A stretch of DNA of 64,000 bases. It comes from VXNE01 sp965208745 (GTDB lineage Bacteria > Pseudomonadota > Gammaproteobacteria > Pseudomonadales > Azotimanducaceae). Positions 42,469 through 49,815 of the stretch are shown here, piece after piece. Numbering within the stretch: position 1 is the first letter of the stretch; every line of letters starts with the position of its first letter. Where the stretch lies: positions 2,108,001-2,172,000 of the forward strand of contig CBDBPN010000004.1 of the NCBI GenBank assembly GCA_965208745.1, read 5' to 3'. A model generated the notes under the pieces. It did no database searches and was not told the origin of the DNA. It worked only from the letters and a program-made list of their open reading frames with translations. A program made the translations under genes and the position numbers.

Positions 42469-43212
42469 ATGACCTTCTTCGACTACGACCGGGCGCCCGT
42501 TCCCATCCGGCCGGACATCGCCGAAGCGCACCGCGACTACTGGCGCGCGCTCGCGCGGCCCGGAAGCTGGTGGACGGGCGCGGAGCGCGTGGCGATCGCC
42601 GCGGAGTCGCGCAACGCGCCCACGTGCCGCCTGTGCCAGGCGCGCCGGCGGGCGCTGTCGCCGGAGTCCGTCACCGGCGAGCACGACTGCGGCGAGGGGC
42701 TGCCCGCCACGGCGGTCGATGCGGCCCACCGCGTCGTCACAGACCAGGGCAGGATCACCGGGCGATACGTCGAGAACAGCGTCGCGGCGGGGCTCACCAA
42801 GGAAGCGTACGTCGAACTCGTCGGCGTCGTGGTCGCGACCATGAGCATCGACGAGTTCCACCGGGCGCTCGGCATGGAACTCGAGCCCCTGCCGACGCCT
42901 GAGCCCGGCGAGATCAGCCGCTACCGGCCGGCGGTGCTCAGCGAGGACATTGGCTTCGTCCCCACGATTCCGCCGGACGGCGCCGTGGGCAATGAGGAAG
43001 GCCTCTGGCCCGGCGGCCGCACAGCCAACGTCCTGCGCGCGCTGACCCTGGTGCCGGATGCCCTGCGGGACTGGCTCGACCTCGCCCGGGCGCAATACCT
43101 GGCCGTCGAGGGCATGGCGAACCTGGGCCAGGACGAAGCCCGCTCCATCGACCGGATGCAGATGGAGCTGATCGCCGCCCGCGTCTCCGCCGTGAACGAG
43201 TGCTTCTACTGA
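42469..43212 (+). CDS. AhpD/carboxymuconolactone decarboxylase-like protein, copy A
   Basis: 247 residues, opening MTFFDYDRAPVPIRPDI. SRNAPTCRLCQARRRAL contains a CxxC pair in the position of AhpD-like peroxidase active sites. KEAYVELVGVVVATMSIDEF is the helix typical of the AhpD core. The C-terminus RMQMELIAARVSAVNECFY is nearly identical to that of copy B at 44944-45687, and the two proteins agree along their whole length. Function is probably redox or decarboxylase-like, but no substrate can be named. The next small gene begins 27 bases downstream and is also duplicated. Confidence 0.72.
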   Translation: MTFFDYDRAPVPIRPDIAEAHRDYWRALARPGSWWTGAERVAIAAESRNAPTCRLCQARRRALSPESVTGEHDCGEGLPATAVDAAHRVVTDQGRITGRYVENSVAAGLTKEAYVELVGVVVATMSIDEFHRALGMELEPLPTPEPGEISRYRPAVLSEDIGFVPTIPPDGAVGNEEGLWPGGRTANVLRALTLVPDALRDWLDLARAQYLAVEGMANLGQDEARSIDRMQMELIAARVSAVNECFY

Positions 43213-43239
43213 ACGGGCGCACACGCCACGGCGCTCCGT

Positions 43240-43587
43240 GTGAGCGCGCAGTACAACGAGACGGAAGTCGACCTCCAGGCAGTCAACGGCGATGCGGATA
43301 GCGCCGCCGTGGGTATCGAGTTCGGGCCGGAACTGATGCGCTTCGCGGAGAGCCTCGCCGCGCGTGACGACGACCTGGAGGACCACCGGCAGGCGCTCCT
43401 CGAAACCGCCGGACCCGCCGTCCTGGTGGACGCCGCCGGCGTCGCGGCGAACTTCCAGCGCATGGTGCGCATCGCCGACGCCATCGGAATCCCCGTCGAT
43501 GACAGGTCCGGCGACATGGGCCGGCAGGTGCGTGCGGAACTGGACCTCGAGCGGTTCCCCAGCGCGCGGAATTCCGTCTCGGTCTGA
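43240..43587 (+). CDS. Small AhpD-like tail protein, copy A
   Basis: 115 residues from a GTG at 43240. The conserved part PAVLVDAAGVAANFQRMVRI with ADAIGIPVDD resembles the C-terminal helix of AhpD/CMD-fold proteins. It may complete a split version of that fold with the preceding gene product. Compared with copy B, the position of the B start codon (ATG 45703) is ACG here (43228), so translation must begin four codons later. The tail RSGDMGRQVRAELDLERFPS recurs in a remnant at 46133-46233. No independent function is known. Confidence 0.65.
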   Translation: MSAQYNETEVDLQAVNGDADSAAVGIEFGPELMRFAESLAARDDDLEDHRQALLETAGPAVLVDAAGVAANFQRMVRIADAIGIPVDDRSGDMGRQVRAELDLERFPSARNSVSV

Positions 43588-43598
43588 TCGGTCGGGGG

Positions 43599-44801
43599 TC
43601 AGTCCTCAGGCGAACCGGCGGCGCTCCCGAGCGCGTCGAGCACTTCCCGGGTGTGCTGTCCCAGCGTAGGCGGTTGCCGGTAGACGCCCGTCGCCGTTTC
43701 GGCGAACTTGATGGGGCAGGCGGCGACCGTCGCGGGCGGGTTGGCGGGTCCCGCCTGAAAGCTGGCCAGCATTCCACGCGCGGCGACATGGGGGTCGTCG
43801 AAGATCTCCGCGATCGATTGCACCGGCCCGACCGGGACCTTGCCACCGAGCGCCTGGAAGATCTCCGCCTTCGAACGCGCGCTCGTCCAAGCGTTGATCT
43901 GCTCCAGCGTGAAGGGCTCGTTCCGGATGCGGGCGCCGTTGGTCCGCGTGCGCTCGTCCGTCATGAGGTCAGGACGGTCCATGGTTTCGCAGAGCCGCTG
44001 CCAGTGATTGGGTTGCGGCGCGGCGATCGCGATCCTCCCGTCGCGAGCGGCGAACAGTCCGAATGGCACGAGCGTGCTGGGCTGTTTGCGCGGGTCGCCG
44101 TCGTTTCCCGTGAACCCGAACGACGCCACTCTCGCCCCGAGCAGCGTGAGCATGCTGTCGTACATGGCGACGTCGAAAAACTGCCCCTTGCCCGTGCGGC
44201 GCGCCTGGTGGACCGCGGCGACCAGCCCCAGCGCCATGAGCGTGCCGGGGAAGATGTCCGCGACCGCAGGCGTGACGAGGCCGTCGTTGGCGCGCACCAG
44301 CCCGCCCATGCTCTGCGCGGCGACGTCCAGGCAGGGCCAGTCCCCGTACGGGCTGGCGCCGGTGCGCGGATCGCCGAATCCCCGCACTGCCCCGTACACG
44401 ATGCGCGGGTTGCGCGCCGCGACCGTTTCGTACCCCACGCCCAGGCTGTCCATCACGCCGCTGCGCAGGTTCTCGACCAGGGCGTCCGCGGACTCGCACA
44501 GCCTGAGCAGGCTTTCCTTGCCTGCCTCGGTCTTGAGGTCCAGGACGATGCTGCGCTTGTTGCGGTTGACCGCCGCGAACGGAGCGCCGTAATCGGTGGC
44601 GACCGGTCGCTCCGACCACGGATGGGCGTGGTCGGGCAGATAGGGCGGCAGCGGCCGGAATCCGTCGCCGCCCGGCGGCTCGACCTTGATCACATCGGCG
44701 CCCAGGTCCGCCAGGAGCGCGGTTCCGAAGGGTCCGGCAAGCGCCTGCGTGCAGTCCACGATGGTCACGTCGTTGAGTGGGCCGGTTCGATCAGCCAGCA
44801 T
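43599..44801 (-). CDS. Family III CoA-transferase
   Basis: 400 residues. LNDVTIVDCTQALAGPFGTA, ADLGADVIKVEPPGGDGFRP and NKRSIVLDLKTEAGKE are class signatures. The catalytic aspartate is expected at D182 in VTPAVADIFPGTLMALG. The C-terminal GGKVPVGPVQSIAEIFDDPH and TPTLGQHTREVL-like PPTLGQHTREVLDALG are typical. The ATG at 44799-44801 is used; one at 44834 is possible. It sits on the opposite strand between the two copies of the AhpD-like cassette. It is not closely related to the enzyme at 10937-12139. Confidence 0.88.
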   Translation of the reverse strand: MLADRTGPLNDVTIVDCTQALAGPFGTALLADLGADVIKVEPPGGDGFRPLPPYLPDHAHPWSERPVATDYGAPFAAVNRNKRSIVLDLKTEAGKESLLRLCESADALVENLRSGVMDSLGVGYETVAARNPRIVYGAVRGFGDPRTGASPYGDWPCLDVAAQSMGGLVRANDGLVTPAVADIFPGTLMALGLVAAVHQARRTGKGQFFDVAMYDSMLTLLGARVASFGFTGNDGDPRKQPSTLVPFGLFAARDGRIAIAAPQPNHWQRLCETMDRPDLMTDERTRTNGARIRNEPFTLEQINAWTSARSKAEIFQALGGKVPVGPVQSIAEIFDDPHVAARGMLASFQAGPANPPATVAACPIKFAETATGVYRQPPTLGQHTREVLDALGSAAGSPED

Positions 44802-44888
44802 CGCGGCTCTCCTGTTTCTGTCCCCCGGGGTCATTGTCCGCCTCGGGCGCGGGGAGTTCGAGTCACTGCACAAGGGCGAAGGCACGCC

Positions 44889-44918
44889 TTGACCGCGGGG
44901 AGGTCATCCGCATTAACT
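44889..44918 (+). promoter_or_regulatory. Probable sigma-70 promoter of cassette copy B
   Basis: TTGACC (44889-44894), an 18-base spacer and TTAACT (44913-44918), identical in hexamers and spacing to the promoter of copy A, 25 bases before the GTG start at 44944. Confidence 0.6.
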
Positions 44919-44943
44919 TCCTTCGCGTGACGCGGGGGCAGAT

Positions 44944-45687
44944 GTGACTTTCTTCGACTACGACCAGGCTCCGTATCCCATCCGGGAGGACATCGCGCCG
45001 GCGTATCGGGCCTACTGGGAAAAGCTCGCCAAACCGGGAAGCTGGTGGACGGGCGCCGAGCGGGTTGCCATCGCCCGGGAGTCGCGCAACGCGCCGACGT
45101 GCCGGCTGTGCGCCGCCCGGAAGGTGGCGCTGTCCCCGGAGGCCGTCACCGGCAAACACGACTGCGGCGAGGGCCTCCCCGAGGTGGCCGTCGACGCGGC
45201 GCACCGTGTCGTCACGGATCAGGCCCGGATCACCCGAAAGTACGTCGAGGGCAACGTCTCGGCGGGCCTCGGCAAGGAAGCGTATGTCGAACTCGTCGGC
45301 GTCGTGGTCGCGGTGTTCAGCATCGACGAGTTCCACCGCGCCCTGGGACTCGAACTCGAGGAGTTGCCGGCGCCCGAACCCGGCGAGATCAGCCGCTATC
45401 GGCCGCCGAGGCTCACCGAGGACATGGGATTCGTCCCCACGGTACCGGTGGACGGCGCCGTCGGCGAGGAGTCGGACCTCTGGCCGGGTGGACGCGCGGC
45501 CAACGTGATCAGGGCCCTGTCGCTGGTGCCGGACGCGCTGCGCGAGTATCGGGGGATATTCTCCGTGCAGTACCTGCCGCTTGGCGGCATGCGGAACCTC
45601 GGTCGCATCGAGGGGCGCGCGATCGACCGCATGCAGATCGAACTGATCGCGGGTAGGGTATCCGCGGTCAACGAGTGCTTCTACTGA
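44944..45687 (+). CDS. AhpD/carboxymuconolactone decarboxylase-like protein, copy B
   Basis: 247 residues from a GTG, the same length as copy A (42469-43212). The CxxC block SRNAPTCRLCAARKVALSP and the helix GKEAYVELVGVVVAVFSIDE are kept. Both copies end SAVNECFY. Differences are scattered substitutions without indels, so both are likely under selection. The redox or decarboxylase role is inferred from the CxxC and helix pattern only. It is followed 15 bases later by copy B of the small gene, reproducing the two-gene order of copy A. Confidence 0.72.
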   Translation: MTFFDYDQAPYPIREDIAPAYRAYWEKLAKPGSWWTGAERVAIARESRNAPTCRLCAARKVALSPEAVTGKHDCGEGLPEVAVDAAHRVVTDQARITRKYVEGNVSAGLGKEAYVELVGVVVAVFSIDEFHRALGLELEELPAPEPGEISRYRPPRLTEDMGFVPTVPVDGAVGEESDLWPGGRAANVIRALSLVPDALREYRGIFSVQYLPLGGMRNLGRIEGRAIDRMQIELIAGRVSAVNECFY

Positions 45688-45702
45688 ACTGGCGCGCACG
45701 CC

Positions 45703-46077
45703 ATGGCGCTCCGTGCGAGCGCGTTGTCCAGCACGACCGAGATCGACCTGCAGGGGGTCAACGGGGATGCCGACGGAGCGGCCGTCGGCATCGAGTTCGG
45801 GGCGGAACTGATGCGCTTTGCCGAGAGCGTCGCGTCCCGCGACGAGGCCCTGGAACAGCGCCGGCGGGAACTGCTCGAGGCGGCGGGCCCGGCGGTCCTG
45901 GTGGACGCGGCCGGCGTGGCCGCGAACTTCCAGCGGATGACGCGCATCGCCGATTCCATCGGGATCCCTGCGGACGAGATGATGATCGAGATGGGTCGGC
46001 GGATTCGGGTCGAACTGAGCATCGAGAGGTTCCCGAGCGCCCGTAACTCGCCTGGCATGTTCACCGCGAACGGCTAG
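45703..46077 (+). CDS. Small AhpD-like tail protein, copy B
   Basis: 124 residues, ATG at 45703. PAVLVDAAGVAANFQRMTRI and ADSIGIPADEM match copy A. The C-terminal half diverges after IPADE (MMIEMGRRIRVELSIERFPS), ending SPGMFTANG. It has a proper ATG where copy A has ACG. Probably a partner of the preceding protein, because the pair has been duplicated as a unit. Function is not known. Confidence 0.65.
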   Translation: MALRASALSSTTEIDLQGVNGDADGAAVGIEFGAELMRFAESVASRDEALEQRRRELLEAAGPAVLVDAAGVAANFQRMTRIADSIGIPADEMMIEMGRRIRVELSIERFPSARNSPGMFTANG

Positions 46078-46132
46078 CTAGTGCCGCTCTATCTCCAGCG
46101 GGGTGACGCCGGGGACCGGCGCGACGCCGAGC

Positions 46133-46233
46133 ATTCCAGTGGATGAGAGGTCCGGCGACATGGACCAGCAGCTGTGCGCGGAACTGGACCTTGAGCGGTT
46201 CCCCGGCCCGCGGAAATCGGTGGCGGCCGGACG
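46133..46233 (+). pseudogene. 3' remnant of a third small-gene copy
   Basis: The reading IPVDERSGDMDQQLCAELD then LERFPGPRKSVAA matches the tail of copy A (IPVDDRSGDMGRQVRAELD, LERFPSARNSVSV) at protein and DNA level. Only this tail survives, with no start or body, and the frame runs on past the copy A stop position into the vapC gene region. Confidence 0.65.
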
Positions 46234-46234
46234 G

Positions 46235-46639
46235 TCAGTCATCGAGGGGCGGGACCACGATTTCGCATCGGGGTCCGTCGGCCCCGGCAAGACGCCGGTC
46301 GAGCGTCGCCAGCCGGCCGGCGTGCATTTCCGCGACGGCGACGTGCCAGGCGTCGTAGGCCGTCAGGTTGTGACGGAGTTCCCAGACACGCCCGGCAAAC
46401 GGAGCGAACGGAAAGAGTTCGACATCGAGCTGCAGGACATGGCGCGCGGCACTGGCCGCCTGACTTGGCGACAACTTGCCGGCCCGCTCAAGACGCCGCA
46501 GTACGTTGGTGACCTCGGCCATCAGAACTTCGGGGCCGGCCGCCGAGTCCGCCGCGAGCAGGGAGTCCGCCCATTGCCGCTCCCGGCTCGAACCGGCGAG
46601 GGCGGCCACGAGCGCGGAGCCGTCGAACACCGTCGTCAC
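46235..46639 (-). CDS. vapC: PIN-domain toxin (VapC family)
   Basis: 134 residues. MTTVFDGSALVAALAG begins the PIN fold with the catalytic aspartate D6. AEVTNVLRRLERAG supplies the glutamate, and LTAYDAWHVAVAEMHAGRLA with TLDRRLAGA supplies the C-terminal acids. Expected to be an Mg-dependent ribonuclease neutralised by the protein encoded just upstream, whose stop overlaps this start by ATGA. The 3' end abuts the third-copy remnant of the duplicated cassette. Confidence 0.85.
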   Translation of the reverse strand: MTTVFDGSALVAALAGSSRERQWADSLLAADSAAGPEVLMAEVTNVLRRLERAGKLSPSQAASAARHVLQLDVELFPFAPFAGRVWELRHNLTAYDAWHVAVAEMHAGRLATLDRRLAGADGPRCEIVVPPLDD

Positions 46640-46872
46640 CTCCGGTCGGCGTCCCGGGCCTCGAGGATGTCTGACGCGGAAACCTCGGTCCCGCCGGCCG
46701 ACCTGATCTCGCCTGCCGTCCGGAGCCAGGCTTCAATCGGGGGGCGCGCCGAGATGCGCTCCAGCTCTTGGCGAAGAAACTCCTGCATCGACTGGTGCCG
46801 CAAGGCGGCACGCGAGGCAAGCTCGTTGCGCACGTGTTCCGGAACGTCTCTGATGGTAATCTGGACAGCCAT
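46636..46872 (-). CDS. vapB: FitA/VapB-type antitoxin
   Basis: 78 residues. MAVQITIRDVPEHVRNELAS then AALRHQSMQEFLRQELERIS is a ribbon-helix-helix DNA-binding domain of the FitA type. The C-terminal TEVSASDILEARDADRR would insert into the PIN toxin. It overlaps vapC by four bases. Likely represses its own operon; no operator was recognised in the 50 bases upstream, which it shares with the divergent large gene. Confidence 0.82.
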   Translation of the reverse strand: MAVQITIRDVPEHVRNELASRAALRHQSMQEFLRQELERISARPPIEAWLRTAGEIRSAGGTEVSASDILEARDADRR

Positions 46873-46923
46873 GACATCGATCTGCCAGCAACAACAGCGT
46901 TACGCATACTGCCCCGGCCCGCG

Positions 46924-48807
46924 TTGCGGATCAAGACCGCCGCCGCGTCGCTCAGGGAACTCGGTTTGAGTCCCCGCGCACGCGACGACGGTCCGCCGCT
47001 GACGCTCTTCGACGCGCTGCAGAGCCAGACGACGGACACGTTGCGGCCCATGATGGCGCTCGTCTCGGTTCCCAGGCCGCACCCGACGCGCAAAGCCGAC
47101 ATCGTCGAAGCGGTCGCGGCACGCCTGCAAGAGGCGCTGCCGGACATCTGGGATCTGCTCGAGGACATCGAGCGGCTCGCGGTGCGCGAGGCCGTACACG
47201 GGGACGGTTGCTTCGACGGCGCTCGTTTCCGCCCCAGGTACGGCGCGTTGCCGAAAGGCCTCGGCGCCGGCGACGGCTACGGTCCCGTGGTTTCGAAAAA
47301 CGAGCGCCTGGGCCTGCTGTTCTTCCGTTACGGATCGCTGGCCCTGATACCGGCCGATCTGGCCGCGCGCCTGCGGGAGTTCGCCGCGCCGCCGCCGCCG
47401 GTGTCGCTCGCGACCGTGGACGCACCGCCGGAAACCGCCGTCGTCGAGGTGCCCTGGGGTGCGCAACGCGGGCGCCGGGACGTGCCGCTGACGGTGCGCA
47501 ACATGGAGACCGCCGCGGCAGCCGACTTGCGGGCCGTGCTGCGCCTGGTGGCCGACGGCGCGGTGGCCGTCAGCGCGAAGACGCGGCGCCCCGGCGCGGG
47601 CGGGGTCCGGAGAATCGCCGAAGCGCTGCACGGGGGCGACTTCTTCGACCCGTTCGCACGAAAGGAAAGGAAGTGGGATCAGGTTCCGGGGCCCATCAGG
47701 GCGTTCGCGTGGCCGTGGCTGTTGCAGGCGGCGAAGCTGGCCCAGTTGCGCGGCACGCGGCTGGAACTCACCCGCCGGGGACGCGCGGCGCTGACGCAGC
47801 CGGCGGGTGTGACGCTGCGTGAGATTTGGACGAGCTGGTGCCACGCGGACCTGCTCGACGAGTTCAGCCGCATCGACGACGTGAAGGGCCAGTTTCGCGG
47901 TGGCGGACGCCTGGCCATGACGGCGCCCGAGGACCGTCGCGTGACGGTTTCCGACGCGCTCGCCGAGTGCCCGGTGGGGCGCTGGGTCGACGTGGACGAG
48001 TTCGGCCGCTTCATGCAGGCGGCGTCGCTGCGCTTCGAGGTCACCCGGGACCCCTGGCGCCTGTACATTGGCGACCCGGAGTACGGCAGCCTCGGCTATG
48101 ACGGCTTCCACGGCTGGGACATCCTCCAGGGACGCTACCTGCGGTGCCTCCTCTTCGAGTATGCCGCGGCCCTCGGCATGGTCGACGTCGCCTTCATCCC
48201 GCCCGAGAACGCCCGCGACGACTTCCGCCAGCTATGGGGGACCGACGACCTCGCGTACCTCAGCCGCTACGACGGGTTGCTGTACTTTCGGCTGAACGCC
48301 CTTGGCGCCTACTGCCTCGAACTGACGGGCGACTACGAACTCCCGCGGGCTACCACGCGTACCGAGCTGAGGGTCTTTCCGGATCGACGGGTCACCGCGA
48401 CGGGCACGCCTTCCCCGGAGGAACGGATCGTCCTCGATACCTACGCAAGCGAGGAGGCCGACGCCACGTGGCGCCTCGATGCGGAGAAGATCCTGCTGGC
48501 GCTCGAAGGGGGCGGCGACCTCGACGAACTGCGCGCGTTCCTCGCCGCCCGGGACGAGCAGCCGCTGCCGGAAACGGTGGACGGCTTCCTGCAACGCGCA
48601 GCTCGGGGTGCGAGCGCATTGAAAGTGGAGGGGGAGGCGTTCCTGATCGAGTGCGCGGACGCCGACATCGCCGCGGCGCTCGTGGCGGATCGCCGGACGG
48701 GGAAGATGTGCCTGCGCGCCGGCGAGCGGCATGTCGTCGTGCGCGCGAAATCCGAGCGGGCGTTCCGCAAGGCGGCACGGACGATGGGGTTTGGGCTGCG
48801 GGATTGA
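46924..48807 (+). CDS. Large helicase-associated-type protein of unknown function
   Basis: About 627 residues. PRPHPTRKADIVEAVAARLQ with WDLLEDIERLAVREAVH resembles the N-terminal XPB/Ssl2-associated helical domain (Helicase_C_3 type). Conserved-looking blocks are LLDEFSRIDDVKGQFRGGGR, DPWRLYIGDPEYGSLGYDGF, LQGRYLRCLLFEYAAALGMV and WGTDDLAYLSRYDGLLYFRL. No helicase motor motif (Walker A, DEAD) is present. The start is uncertain: there is no ATG at the right place, TTG at 46924 is chosen because upstream sequence is antisense to vapB, and 46957 TTG is another candidate. Its place in the defence island suggests a DNA-related role. Confidence 0.6.
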   Translation: MRIKTAAASLRELGLSPRARDDGPPLTLFDALQSQTTDTLRPMMALVSVPRPHPTRKADIVEAVAARLQEALPDIWDLLEDIERLAVREAVHGDGCFDGARFRPRYGALPKGLGAGDGYGPVVSKNERLGLLFFRYGSLALIPADLAARLREFAAPPPPVSLATVDAPPETAVVEVPWGAQRGRRDVPLTVRNMETAAAADLRAVLRLVADGAVAVSAKTRRPGAGGVRRIAEALHGGDFFDPFARKERKWDQVPGPIRAFAWPWLLQAAKLAQLRGTRLELTRRGRAALTQPAGVTLREIWTSWCHADLLDEFSRIDDVKGQFRGGGRLAMTAPEDRRVTVSDALAECPVGRWVDVDEFGRFMQAASLRFEVTRDPWRLYIGDPEYGSLGYDGFHGWDILQGRYLRCLLFEYAAALGMVDVAFIPPENARDDFRQLWGTDDLAYLSRYDGLLYFRLNALGAYCLELTGDYELPRATTRTELRVFPDRRVTATGTPSPEERIVLDTYASEEADATWRLDAEKILLALEGGGDLDELRAFLAARDEQPLPETVDGFLQRAARGASALKVEGEAFLIECADADIAAALVADRRTGKMCLRAGERHVVVRAKSERAFRKAARTMGFGLRD

Positions 48808-48873
48808 TGTTGTAATGGGCGGGGCAGCCGGGCAGAGAAGGCTGGTGGCCGAAGGACTGTCCCGTCCCGCGTT

Positions 48874-49317
48874 CTAGAACAGGGACTCCTGCTCCGCGGG
48901 TGGGAGCGGTAACTGGTGGGTCTTGATCACGTCGAAGCCGAGGGGCTTGCCAAGTACTGTCATGTCGTCGTCATCGGAGTAAATCGTGGTTTCGCCCGCG
49001 ACTCGCGCGATGGCGAGTATCTGCCGGTCGAATTCCGGTGAAGCCCGCGTGCCACTGGCGTCGACCTGGAGCTTGCGGGCCGGCCGAGCCTCTCCGAGGA
49101 TGGTCGCGACTGCTGCGCGCTGGTCGAAGGGCACGACTCAAAACCACGCACTGCCGTTCGGGACTTCGAGATGGTGGGCCATGGCGTCGCCCGCGTGGAC
49201 GAGGACTTCGCTCGGCGCTGGCGTTGGGACAACAGCCCGTTCGTGCGCCTCCTCGAGCGTGTTGATGAGTGGTCAAACCGGGAGGTGAATCAGCGCGGTC
49301 GCGTCGAACACCGCCAT
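48874..49317 (-). pseudogene. PIN-domain toxin with two nonsense codons and internal deletion
   Basis: A single frame from the ATG at 49315-49317 reads MAVFDATALIHLPV, stop, PLINTLEEAHERAVVPTPAP, continuing EVLVHAGDAMAHHLEV to NGSAWF, stop, VVPFDQRAAVATILGEARPA, then FDRQILAIARVAGETTIYSD to the end at 48874. The flanking text is coherent PIN-toxin sequence. The second stop (TGA) stands where related proteins have arginine (CGA). About 20 residues seem missing after ALIHL. Inactive. The start overlaps the upstream ORF by TGATG. Confidence 0.7.
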
Positions 49318-49601
49318 CAGTGGTCGTCTTCGACCTCGTCGCGCAAACGTTGCAGCTCCGCCAGGGGATCGTCGATCTCTGACCAACCGCTTCCTCGTAC
49401 AGCGCGGAGTCGGTCAACCACCTCGGCTAGAGGTGTTTCGTCCAACACCTCGAAGTCCCTGAATGTCGAAACGCACCAACTCCCCAGCGGCCGTCCGCTG
49501 GCCGCTTCCACCTTCCGTTGCCCGAAACGCGGATGGTCCCGCCGAAGAGGTACGGCGCCAATCCTCGCGCCATCTCCCGGGCTGGACCGGGCCATGGGCA
49601 A
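49317..49601 (-). CDS. Probable antitoxin partner of the dead PIN toxin
   Basis: 94 residues by the longest reading. The C-terminal half RPLGSWCVSTFRDFEVLDET, PLAEVVDRLRAV and SGWSEIDDPLAELQRLRDEV has a balanced acidic, helical composition like an antitoxin. It ends by TGATG on the start of the PIN pseudogene. The N-terminal half is Arg/Pro-rich and may not be translated; the true start is uncertain. No family is recognised. Confidence 0.4.
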   Translation of the reverse strand: MPMARSSPGDGARIGAVPLRRDHPRFGQRKVEAASGRPLGSWCVSTFRDFEVLDETPLAEVVDRLRAVRGSGWSEIDDPLAELQRLRDEVEDDH

Positions 49602-49815
49602 CTCTGCGGGATCCGTCGTTCTTCCTCCCGTTTGGGTGTGGGCACTGAATGCGGAGGATCCGCGTACCGCAAGGGCCTCCGGCGCCCCGGAGGGTAGCGC
49701 GATCTTGCCACCTCTCCTTCAGCCACTGCCGGAGCTGGAGTCTTCCGACGGCGAGTCTCGTAGAATCCTGCGCGTCACAACCCGGACCTTCGCAGGCCAC
49801 CCCGGGACATGCAAC

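Noticed and set aside
46768..46923. A longer N-terminus for the large protein at 46924-48807
   Set aside because: That stretch is antisense to the vapB coding sequence and adds no conserved-looking segment.
49171..49815. A 215-codon N-terminal extension of HsdM
   Set aside because: It is antisense to the PIN pseudogene and its partner; family HsdM proteins begin at the ATG 49816.
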